Assembly (NCBI GenBank): GCA_022036555.1
Contig: CM039133.1
Coordinates: 44,778,718-44,842,717, forward strand
Origin: Microstegium vimineum
Lineage: Eukaryota > Streptophyta > Magnoliopsida > Poales > Poaceae
DNA: 64,000 nucleotides
Direction of reading: 5' to 3'
Both the position numbers and the translations under genes were made by a program. The notes below the pieces were generated by a model that saw only the letters and a list, made by a program, of their open reading frames with translations, made no database searches and was not told the origin of the DNA. Shown in pieces: positions 9,537-19,034 of this stretch (position 1 is its first letter; each line of letters opens with the position of its first letter).

Positions 9537-12461
9537 TGTAACACCCCAAAATTTGCATTGTTTTAAAAAGTGCTAAATTGATTTAATTTTGTTCTCTTGC
9601 TATGCATTTAATATAATTAAACTATAAATGTTTTGGTGAATTAAAATTATCATGTATAAACATGACTGAGCATACATGCTGGCGCATTTATTGATTTTTT
9701 ACTGAGTGGTTTTTGAAAAGATTTCAAAACTGTTTTGAATTTGTTTGCAAAAGAAAGTTTGGAAAAACTCAATTTCTGGAAAATGTTAAAACCTTTCTTT
9801 TCTCTTCCTCCCTCCCTTCTTTCAGCCTGATGGCCCAGCCGGCCGCAGGCCTTGCCCGTCCTCCTTTCTCTACCAGCCGCAAGGCCCAACTCGTGGCTGC
9901 TTTCCCTTTTCCTTTCTTTGGGCCCTCCTCTCCCCTATCCTCTCTTGGCCTCGGCCCACTCGGCCACAGCAGCAGCCGGCCCAGCTCCTTGGCCCAACAG
10001 AGCTCAAGAGGAAGCCTCCCTTCCTCCTTCCCTTGTGCCGCTGACAGTCCTAGCCCGCGCGTCAGCGCCCTCCTTCTCCTTCCTCTCTCTCCCCGTGCGC
10101 ACTCGAGCAGGAACCGGGTAACAGAATCTCCCTTGCGGTTGGCACCTAAAAGACCCCGCACACCTCCCTACTCCCTCTTTTTCATCTGCAACTCGTCCCT
10201 TTGCCCTAGCGCTGCAACCCGACCCGCCGAGAGCTCCACTCGCCGCCATTGATGCCACCGTGAGCTCCTCGGCCAACCGCTAGCTCTCATCCCTCTCCGA
10301 AGCAAGGTTTGATACCCCGTGAACCTTCTCCTCCGCTCAATTTCTCCCCTCCCTGCCCTCACTGGCCTGTCGCTATTCGCAGTGAAGTCCACGCCGCTCC
10401 GTCGTGTCGCCCGTCTCCTCTGCAGCACCTCTGTCCGCGCAAAGGCCCGAGGTAAGTCCGCGTAGTTCCCCTATCTCTCCAGAACCTTTCGGATGTCGTT
10501 TTGATGGCCCGTAAGCCCCTATCCCCTATCACCGGCGAAGCTTTGGGCGGCGCCCATGGAGAACCACCGCTCGGCTCCTATTCCCGGCCGGATCCCCTCT
10601 TTTCCCTTCTTTCATCTAATCGCAACCATCTGTTCCCGATCGGACGGATCTCAATCGCAGATACCCTTCGCTCTCGCGCATTTACACAAAGGTCCCTTGA
10701 GTTCTTTAAGTCCGAACCCGCCGTCCTTGGCGTTTTCAGTGAATACGCTTTTCACTTGTGAAGGCGTATTTCCTTTCGGAATTTGTTTTATTTGAAAATA
10801 AATGAAAATCCTTATTTACAGAATTGCCACTGAATTTCAAAACCCCATAACTCTCTCATTTTAAATCCGTTTTGGTCCGTTCAAGTTGCGTTAGGTTCGT
10901 AATAAAATTATCTACATGATAGTGATACTCTTAGTCAATTTTGAAACTTTATAATTTCGTGATTAGATTTAAATTAATATCTTTGTATAGGAAAACTTGT
11001 TTAATTCATAACTTCGTCGTTTTAGCTCCGTTTTTCGTGTACGAAACGTCTATGTGATCGTAACGATATGTAGCTTAGTTTTATAAACTTTTAATTCTAG
11101 TTTATTACTGTTGGTGTACTGTTCTAATCATAGCTTTGTTTGCTTCGTGTATGTTTGCCCGTTGGTTGTATGATGTTGATTGTTGATCGGTTATAGACGT
11201 TGAGCCAGCAGTTGAAGAGTCTGAGTTTCTATTCGATCAAGAACAACAGGACCAGCAGGAATACTTTGAAGAAGGAAAGTATAACATGGGATTATCCTTG
11301 TTGTCCTATTCACAATTAATATAATTCATATGCATGATATTCCTTGTTTACCATAGATTGATCCTAGTGACTTGTTATCATGAATGCCTTGACACCTATG
11401 AATTGATCACCACATATGATTAGTATTGCTAACGCTCATACCAGATGTACATGATCTTAATTGGTTAATGACTATATGCAATAATGATAAAACTCGCTTT
11501 TTAGCAATATTGGATTATAGGAGCTTATCTGTCGACAAAAGCTTAGATATACAGTACAACCACGAGGGCTATATGGCTCTGGCTTTAGCTCAGTATGGGG
11601 AGCTTTTCGAGCTTGTTCAGTGGTTACCTTTATGGAGCGAAAGGGGCGTGCCGATTTGGGTATAGGGCGGCTCCTAACCTATGAGCGTAGCCGCTGTAAT
11701 GGAGTGTGTCGTAGGCAGGAGGGTTCCTATATCTGCTTGCCATGGAAACCTTGCGGCCCTAACTTGTTAGACGAACCCTCGAAAGGTTTCATAGTGTACC
11801 CTGTCCGCTCACCTCGGCAATGTTTTGGGAGTTATAAACCCGGGCATTTGGGCAACACGACTCGTGGGTAAAGTTGTACACCTCTGATCAGAGTTAAAAA
11901 CTATCATGATAGCCGTGCTCACGGACACGAGCGGCTCAGAAAACTCACAGAATTATTGGGTTCTTATTTCTATGTGGCTTATGCAAGTATTATTTATTTA
12001 TTTATTGTATCATTGTCATTTACTTTATGATCATGGATATTTGAGCTTATGCATTACCTTGGCAATTGTTGATATTAATATGAACTTGATCTACTTAAAA
12101 TGCTTACCGCTATGAACCATGCATAACCTTTTGAGCCTCATGAACCCCATGTTATATTTGTTAAGTACGTATGTGCTCACCCTTGCATTCAAACACCACA
12201 GATGAAGAATTGGTTGATGATTACCGCAATGAGTACTAGACTTGGAGTCAACCAGTTAACCAGTCCCTTTTGGAGCTTCCGCAGAAGTCGTCGTCTTAGT
12301 TATACTTTATTTGTTTAAGACTCTGTATTGAATATTTATTCGCTATGTAATAAGCACTATGATGGTACTTTTATGATTTGTCAACTCATGTGTGCGACTA
12401 TTCCTAGGGTGCACATGAGCCTTTTATGCACTTGTTTTTATTCTTAAAAACGGGTGTGACA
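9537..12461 (+). mobile_element. Second solo LTR (2925 bp), same family as 5003-8061
   Basis: Starts TGTAACACCCC and ends CGGGTGTGACA. It shares long collinear stretches with the LTR at 5003-8061, such as GAGGGCTATATGG (11566 and 7149), CGGACACGAGCGGC, and the paired words GTCTATGTGATCGT. The 5 bases on each side (CGCGT and GTGCC) do not match, so either flank has changed or it arose by recombination between two elements. Confidence 0.8.
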
Positions 12462-12700
12462 GTGCCGTGGTTTCGTTCGTGGGATGGCACGGACAAGTCG
12501 GGGACCGCGTCTTGCGCGTCACGTCAAGGCTGCATGCTCCGAGTCATGGGATGGCGCGACAATGGCGGAGCGTGGAGGTTCATCGTGTGTGGCCGAACGG
12601 CCTTTGTATCTTCTATTTAACTTGGCAATAGAGTCCAGAAAACGTCGCTCGGTTGCGGCACCAAAATTGCCTTTTGTATCTTTTGTGTTCCACTGCGTTC
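12462..12700. other. Short DNA between the second solo LTR and the second gypsy element
   Basis: About 240 bases without a gene. By position it should continue the inverted LTR of 9051-9536 and 15525-16185 (inference); I could not align it by eye. Confidence 0.35.
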
Positions 12701-12705
12701 GCGTG

Positions 12706-13923
12706 TGTTGGAGATCTAATTTAATGATAAACTTTCAGAAACAAAACTGTAGACTACAGGCCCAATGACGGCCATCTAGGTCGGGATAAGAAGCCCATCA
12801 GGGATAGGTCCTCGTCGGCCCACGAAGAAGGGGCGCACGACTCATAGGATCACGCCGGCCCGGGTAGGCAAACATACTCCCAGGCAGACGTGGTTCCGCC
12901 TCGCCCGACGCAGAAGCAAGACAACCCGCAATCCCCGGAAGACGTGAAGAACGTCGACGGTAGGAAAAAGACTTATTTACCCCCTTCTAGAAGGTGATAG
13001 CTACCGCTCCGTAGACGCTGACGGTGTGAATGCCGATAAGAATGGAGGTACGCCGTCCTGAGGGTCGTACACCCCGTATAAGTCGGGGCTCAGGATAACG
13101 TCCTAGTCCCCTATCTGAACGGAGGCACGTCGAGTCCTCCAATCAGGAACGGGAAGACACAGTGCTCCGTAACAGACGGTACCTACGGAGCAACGGCAGC
13201 CCCTCGTGCCTCCGGGCCCCTACAAGGACCCTCCAAGCGGAAGTACGTTGGGTACATAGGGCCCACCGGGTAACGAAGTCCATTGGCTCAAAGCAAAGGA
13301 ATCTACCATATACAAAAAGAACTATAAGAAGGTACAACAATATACCTTCCAATGGTACAACGCACTCCATACCTCTACTACGCTACGGGTTCAACCGGAC
13401 CCCCCCCCCCCCCCCGGCATCCTTCGGCGACGCAACAAGAAGCCGACACGACTCCTCTCCTCCGACCAAGTACGAAGGCAATAGTAATATAGAATTATAA
13501 GTGTCCCTCTTCCTTCATGAAGAAGGAAGGGGCACGGTATCCTAGGTAGATATCACTCAACACCACCTTGTAACTCTCCCGCCTCCCTTGCGACTATAAA
13601 AGGGGGACAGGAGGGATGACTCAAGGTGGGATCTCTCGACTCTCATGTTTCTAGAGACAGAGATCACACACACACACACACCCGAATCACACGGTTAGGT
13701 GATAGCACTCTTCTTCTCCATCATCCAGAGACTTGGGGCCCATATCCCCTCTCTCGAACCAGCTTGTAGCCCCCTGCAAGCAGAGATAAGGAACACGAGC
13801 AACCCCACACTGGACGTAGGGATTTCTTGCCCGAACCAGTATAAACCTCTTGTCTCTTTGTCTCACCATTCGGAACCCGACACGTGTACAAATTTACTCG
13901 TTGGTAGTTTCTAAACACCGATA
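12706..13923 (+). repeat. 5' LTR of the second gypsy element
   Basis: Begins TGTTGG and ends ACACCGATA, where the usual CA end has become TA. A TATA box (TATAAAAG) is at 13594-13601, a C run near 13400, and a short CA repeat near 13670. The segment from 13741 to the end is repeated in the truncated 3' LTR. Confidence 0.78.
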
Positions 13924-13925
13924 GT

Positions 13926-13943
13926 TGGCGCGCCAGGTAGGGG
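13926..13943 (+). promoter_or_regulatory. Primer-binding site, second gypsy element
   Basis: TGGCGCGCCAGGTAGGGG two bases after the LTR, identical in all 18 bases to 1162-1179. Confidence 0.8.
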
Positions 13944-13976
13944 GCATCACATGTCGCGACGATTTAGTGGTTCCGA

Positions 13977-14702
13977 ATGGCCACCTCCCACTCCGGTAAC
14001 CCTGGGCTCTCCGTCATCCGCGTCGGGAGACTGGAGTTCGCCTACTCCGCGGACGGTACCGTCACCCGTACGCTGACCTCGCCGGTCCAGGTCGTCGACG
14101 CCCTGGCACGCCCGAACGAGGACGTCCCTGCTCCCCGCAGGGACGCACTGGTTAAAGGATCGGGGCCATAGAGCCCTGGACCCAATCACACCGAACCCAG
14201 AAGCAACGACAGAGAACTCCATCCGCTCAAGGCGTTCATGAGCGGCATGAGGGACTCTGACGGCGACGAGTACAAAACCGACTGCACGGCCGAGCACACC
14301 GCGGCGCGTTTCGTATGCTCCCAGTACGACTACCTCCTGGACTTGAACCCTAGCTCTGACGGCGACGAGGCGCTGCCATACGACGCCTGCCATGAGGTCG
14401 CCACCTCAACCGAAAGGGCCCGCCAGAGCGCCGAGGGACAGGTCGGGGTAAATAAAGCCTCCTCACGAGAGTGCTTCGTATGTGACAGAAGAGAGGCCCG
14501 CCCAGGGAGCGTCGCGCTCAAACGCAATGAAAGCGGCGGCAAAACCTCTCTCAGGAGTCCGCAGATCATTACCCCGTCGCACGCCAACTTCACACCCGCC
14601 CAGCGAGACGAGCCGGGCAACATCCACCGCGGCGGTAAGTGTGTTTTCTTTGAGCAGCAATTAGGTCCGTGGCCGGTGGCCAACCCCCGAACCCGAGTTT
14701 GA
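13977..14702 (+). pseudogene. Decayed gag N-terminus of the second gypsy element
   Basis: The frame starting MATSHSGNPGLSVIRVGRLE at 13977 has the layout of the first element's gag start (basic, then a V/I-R-x-G-x-L-x-F motif). It stops at 14171. A second open stretch (14238-14702) holds YDYLLDLN and SRECFVCD, matching SDYLLDSG and SRECFMCD in the element at 1-4995. The gag core and everything after it are missing. Confidence 0.62.
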
Positions 14703-14938
14703 AACACGTGGCGTTCGACGGACAAAGGTAACACACCACCCCAAGCGTCTTCAAAGGAGCAGCAGGGCACTCTCGCCAATTCCATGCGCATAAGACGGAC
14801 CTCCGAGGCCGTTGCATCCGGGGAAAAATGATGAACGGAGGGCTACGCGCCCTCCCGCGCCTGGCAACCTCCGGATCAACGGAGCTTCGAGCGCGACGAA
14901 GGAGAGAGGTCTTCTCCAACGTTCGGGACATACCGGCC

Positions 14939-15012
14939 AGCTCCCGGCCAGGCGTTGTCATAGCACCCGGAAAGGACCAGGACAGCTCCCGGCCAGGCGT
15001 TGTCATAGTACC
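14939..15012 (+). repeat. Direct repeat, 45-base period
   Basis: CTCCCGGCCAGGCGTTGTCA at 14941 recurs at 14986 inside the second gypsy element. It is a local duplication. Confidence 0.75.
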
Positions 15013-15338
15013 AAAACGCACCTACCAGACCACGACCACAGGCGGAACAGTAGCGACGAGCGGCATGTGCGGTATCCGCGCAATAACAACCCACGCATAC
15101 TAAGCGAAGTCCGAGCGACAAGCCCGGAGCTTACTGGGTCACGTCGTTTTCCCTCACAGATGCACTCCGCGCGGATCCAGATGCGATTCCGACCACCAAC
15201 TCACAGCCGAAAACACGTCGGGCTCTCGTCGGACCCGGATTTTGGCCGGAGGATCATCTTTTCGCCCGCAAGGCAGGCAGGATGGGAAACGAAGGCTTCA
15301 TGACCCGTCGTCACCCATTCCGCCACCCGAAGGCTACA

Positions 15339-15519
15339 TATCCCCTCTCTCGAACCAGCTTGTAGCCCCTTGCAAGCAGAGATAAGAAACACGAGCAGCC
15401 CCACACTGAACGTAGGGATTTCTTGCCCGATCCAGTATAAACCTCTTGTCTCTTTGTCTCACTATTCGGAACCCGACACGCGTACAAATTTACTCGTTGG
15501 TAGTTTCTAAACAGCGACA
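15339..15519 (+). repeat. Truncated 3' LTR of the second gypsy element
   Basis: Matches 13741-13923 with few differences and ends AGCGACA just before the GCGTG duplication. The first 1035 bases of the LTR are absent. Confidence 0.82.
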
Positions 15520-15524
15520 GCGTG

Positions 15525-16185
15525 TGTAGGTGTTCGGCTCAGGAGCTGTTCATCTTCCTCATCTCCGACGACGGGCGCCGATGATCAGGGGACTACAGGG
15601 CGGCACGGTGGCTTCCAGCTGCTCAAAACAATGTTCACTCTATTCACATAATTACCCCTGACCCTATTTTGCAAAAAGGACCCCCTTCCAAGCAGTTTCA
15701 GGAAAAAGTGTGAACATGAAAGTTGCTCCAAATTTCCTAATATACAACTTTGTCAATACCAAAATTTTCCAAATCTGCTCAGTTTTCAAAATGAAATTTT
15801 GAATTTGGAAACAAGTTTAAAAAAAGAATTACCCCTTTTTGCAATAACTTTATATTTTTGAATAAAAGTTGAAAAACTCCAAAAATAACTTTTGCTTTAT
15901 TTATTAAGCTCTACAACTTTGCTTTAACACTTATATGCCAAATCTTTATAGCTTTTGAAATTCATGTTTGGGGTACTATTAAATCCCCTTTAATTAAGGT
16001 TTCCGGAAAATACTTTAAACCAAGAAATTTAAATTCACCACAAAAAATCATACTAAACTAATCTAGGCACAATAAAATAAACTTATTTTATTTTAATTCA
16101 TAACAAAGTTCTCAATTCACATGAATGATGCATAATGCATATGATGACATGATATATTTTAATATTAAACACAAGACGTGTTACA
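15525..16185 (-). repeat. Inverted 5' part of a 3.8-kb-type LTR
   Basis: On the minus strand it begins TGTAACACGTCTTGTG at 16185 and runs collinear with 19035-19580 of the solo LTR: shared words include ATGTCATCATATGCATTA, AAATTTGGAGCAACTTT and AGTTGTA. The five bases outside its end are TAAGG. It likely belongs with the piece at 9051-9536 as one LTR split by later insertions. Confidence 0.75.
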
Positions 16186-16530
16186 TAAGGTTGTCAAGTG
16201 TGCACCACACCTAAGTCATGAAGCTCTCCTAAGTTAAGCTACTCATCCAAACCCCCCTTGATAGTACGGGTAAAGATCAAATAAAGCCCTATCTATACTA
16301 AGTGTCCTTTATCTCCTTATGGCACTTAGATCTATCCATTCTAGGGTCTTCATCATCTATCTTTGAAATCCAAAAAGTTATCCATCTTGGGGGCTATAGA
16401 TAACCATTTGATGCCCATTCACAATAGTCATTATGGCTAAGATACACATAGCCTCTACAAAACACACATTAGCCATAATAACATTAGGGTCGTTAATCAC
16501 CGAAACCAATAGGGCCATGATTCTTCAATG
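16186..16530 (-). repeat. Inverted Sirevirus-type LTR fragment
   Basis: The minus strand reads GGTGATTAACGACCCTAATG, then GTGTGTTTTGTAGAGGC, then GGTGTGGTGCACA. All three are found in the same order at the start of the LTR at 24910-26508 (24948, 24972, 25230). It is about the first 350 bases of a relative of that LTR. Confidence 0.72.
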
Positions 16531-16559
16531 ATGACTAATCTATTTACCCTTATCATATT

Positions 16560-17450
16560 TATATTTATCATGTGACTTATCCCTGTTTAAGAGTAAAGAT
16601 CATTGATGGTTAAATCACTTCGTTCATTTCATATGCATGTTATCAATATTATAGATTATCAGTTTCACTAGACCTTCCCAGTGGTAGAATATAAATGACA
16701 ACCTGGTAATACTCTAGGTAAAATGCTACAATGGTATATTAATCTGCCCGCTTGCAGAATCATTTGTTCTTTATAATTTCATATCCATCATTATTTATTT
16801 CTGCCTAGTCATACATAAAATATAATATTTCATAAGTACCATAAAATATTTCTAGCTCTATATAGAGATGACAACCTAGTTCCATGCTTAGGAGTATAGG
16901 TAAAACATAATGGCTAGTTGCTAAAGACAAGTTAATTACATACCATACATTTTTGGTGCCATTGCTAAGAACCTATGTTCTTGGTGATATCGTTAGAAGT
17001 GTCAACAGTATACTTACCTCATAACTAGGGGTGCCCTCCTCCAAGCTTGATTTCGCTATGTGTTGACATTTCTAACGTCGTTACTAAAAGTAGATTAATT
17101 TATATTCCTGATAACGGCGCCAAAAATGGTTAACCACCTCTCATGCCACTTAAGCCAAGTTGTTATCCCCAGCATGGCAGAGAGATGTGGTATTGAAATA
17201 TACAATTTCTCCTCTAATAATATAAATGTGTATCTACAAGCGCACAGATAATAGCGATGTAGCATTTTAACCAGGAATATTCCAGGTATCGTTATTTATA
17301 TTTTTACCACTGGGAAGGGAATGCTAAGGAATAAATGAGTAATGAGTATCATTGCATGTGTAACGGAGAGTTTTCATCTATCTCTCTCAATACAGGGTAA
17401 GTGTCACATAAAATATAGATAATGAGTGAATAGTGACAAAAAATAAATAT
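16560..17450. repeat. Large imperfect palindrome of two head-to-head LTR/PBS ends
   Basis: The left arm (about 16560-17035, read +) and right arm (about 17070-17450, read -) match over several hundred bases. Paired landmarks: CTTCCCAGTGGTAGAATATA (16675) with the complement of ATTTTTACCACTGGGAAG (17300); CATTTTTGGTGCCATTG (16949) with the complement of CGGCGCCAAAAATG (17115); GTTAGAAGTGTCAACA (17004) with the complement of TGTTGACATTTCTAAC (17062). The middle pair looks like primer-binding sites of the TGGCGCCGTT class used by Athila-like elements, so each arm is an LTR end plus PBS and the two face each other. Confidence 0.7.
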
Positions 17451-17860
17451 ACTGATCAACATATATAGCCACATAAAATAATGATAAGCACATCAACAAA
17501 TATTCTCGTAAGTCATTAGCATGGAATTAGGATGAACTACAAGAATATTTTCTAAGTTATTCTAACTATAAAGTCTAGCATATTATGATTAGTGCAATTA
17601 TACTTGACAATCATGGTGAGATAAGAAGATTATACTCACGCATAGTGAGATTAATAAGAAAGATGAGAAACATAGCAATCATTTCCCCGTAATGGTTCCG
17701 CTCTGCCTGCCCTATAAACGGGAGGACTACAAAGGACTCAACAGGATTGTCGCTACCGTGATCTACCTCACGATCCGGAATATAGGGTACAATCACAAAT
17801 AAATACGGTATAGGCACCACGCCTGCACAATATTTATCATTTACCCATAGTACTGATGGA
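17451..17860. other. AT-rich relic beside the CACTA insertion
   Basis: No gene seen. It probably continues the minus-oriented Athila-like LTR relic on the right of the palindrome; the piece at 18877-19034 would be the same sequence across the CACTA insertion (inference). Confidence 0.4.
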
Positions 17861-18876
17861 CACTACTACAGAAAGCATTTTGCGTGGCGGGCATATTTGG
17901 TTTCCCACAGCGGGCAAAGCTGTCCGCTGCGGTGATAAGGCCACGGTAAATCGTGGCCTTCCCGCAGCGGGCAACCGCGGCGGCCACGTTAGAATGGCTG
18001 CCACGGTTAATCGAAATAAAAAAATAAAAAAAATGACGAGCCCAACGCAAGCCCATCCAGGCCTGGCGTCGAGCCCATCCGCCGCTGCACCGTCGCCGTC
18101 GCCGCCTAGCGCGTCCGCCGCCGCCACGGCTGTGCCCTCACGCGGTCGGCGCGTCCACCGCCGCGACCTCGTGCGGCCCCGCGCGGCCCCGCGTCCGCTT
18201 CCGCATCCGCCGCCGCCATGGTTGTGGCCTCGCGCGGCCCCGAATCTGCGTCCATCGCCACGGCTGCGGCCTCGCGCGGCCCCGCGCGTCCGCATCCGCC
18301 GCCACCACGGCTGTGGCCTAGCGCGGCCCCGCCGCCGCGGCCCCACATCCGCGTCCGCCGCCGCTGTGGCCTTGGTCTCGCACGGCCTCGCGTCCACATC
18401 TTCCGTCGCCACGGGTCACGGCTGTGGGCTCGCGCTGTTGGATGTGAGGGAGAGTAGACGTGAGGGAGAGGGAGAAAGCAAGAGGCGGTGTGGGAGGGAG
18501 AGATGGAAGTGGGTCTGAGTACCCCCAAACCCTAACTTGATATATATACTAGAGCGTGATAATGGGCCGATATTTGGGCTGTTTGGGCCACTTGTTTATC
18601 GCAGCGGACAATATAACATGTCCGCCACGGTAAATTAATTTACCGCAGCGGACAACTTAAAATATCCGCTGCGGTAAATACCCTATTTACCGCAGCGGAC
18701 ATGTTAAGATGTCTGCTGCGGTAAATCGATTTACTGCAGCGGGCAAAAGTGCCCACCACGGTAAATGAAAAAGGCCCGTTGTGGTAAATCGAGGACATTT
18801 ACTGTGACGGGTAAAATATGTGCCCGCTGCGGAGGTCGTTTTGGTGACGCTGCGCAAAATCGTTTTTCACGTAGTG
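17861..18876. mobile_element. Non-autonomous CACTA transposon (1016 bp)
   Basis: Starts CACTACTACAGAAAGCATTT and ends CAAAATCGTTTTTCACGTAGTG-like, so termini are CACTA...TAGTG. The 3-base duplication GGA sits at 17858-17860 and 18877-18879, the normal CACTA signature. Both ends carry many copies of a subterminal motif like TACCGCAGCGGACA, in both orientations, the usual transposase-binding layout (family knowledge). The middle (about 18050-18440) is very GC-rich, with CGCGGCCCCGCG-like repeats. No transposase is present. Confidence 0.9.
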
Positions 18877-19034
18877 GGACAAACGCTATACGATCCTAAA
18901 CATGAATATAACTCAGATCTAACGAAGCTAAGCATATAATCATAATAGACTAAGAACAATATAATTGAGAACATAATCGAATACAATAAAGTCATAATCA
19001 ATATAATGAAATAGAGCAAAGTCATATTCATAAT
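18877..19034. other. AT-rich gap between CACTA and the solo LTR
   Basis: No gene seen. It holds GGA (18877-18879) and ATAAT (19030-19034), the duplications of the two neighbouring insertions. Confidence 0.5.

Larger units (their letters stand above)
12706..15519 (+). mobile_element. Second non-autonomous gypsy element, 3' LTR mostly deleted
   Basis: The 5-base duplication GCGTG occurs at 12701-12705 and 15520-15524. The 5' LTR (12706-13923) starts TGTTGG. Its last 180 bases recur at 15339-15519, ending AGCGACA. The primer-binding site equals that of the element at 1-4995. No pol motif is visible. Because the outer duplication is intact, the loss of about 1 kb from the 3' LTR and adjoining DNA came after insertion. 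Confidence 0.83.

Noticed and set aside
9537..12461. Target duplication for the second solo LTR
   Set aside because: CGCGT on the left and GTGCC on the right do not match in any register tried.
17837..18528. Long Ala/Arg-rich frames on both strands
   Set aside because: They are GC-rich filler and subterminal repeats within a CACTA element; no transposase motif.
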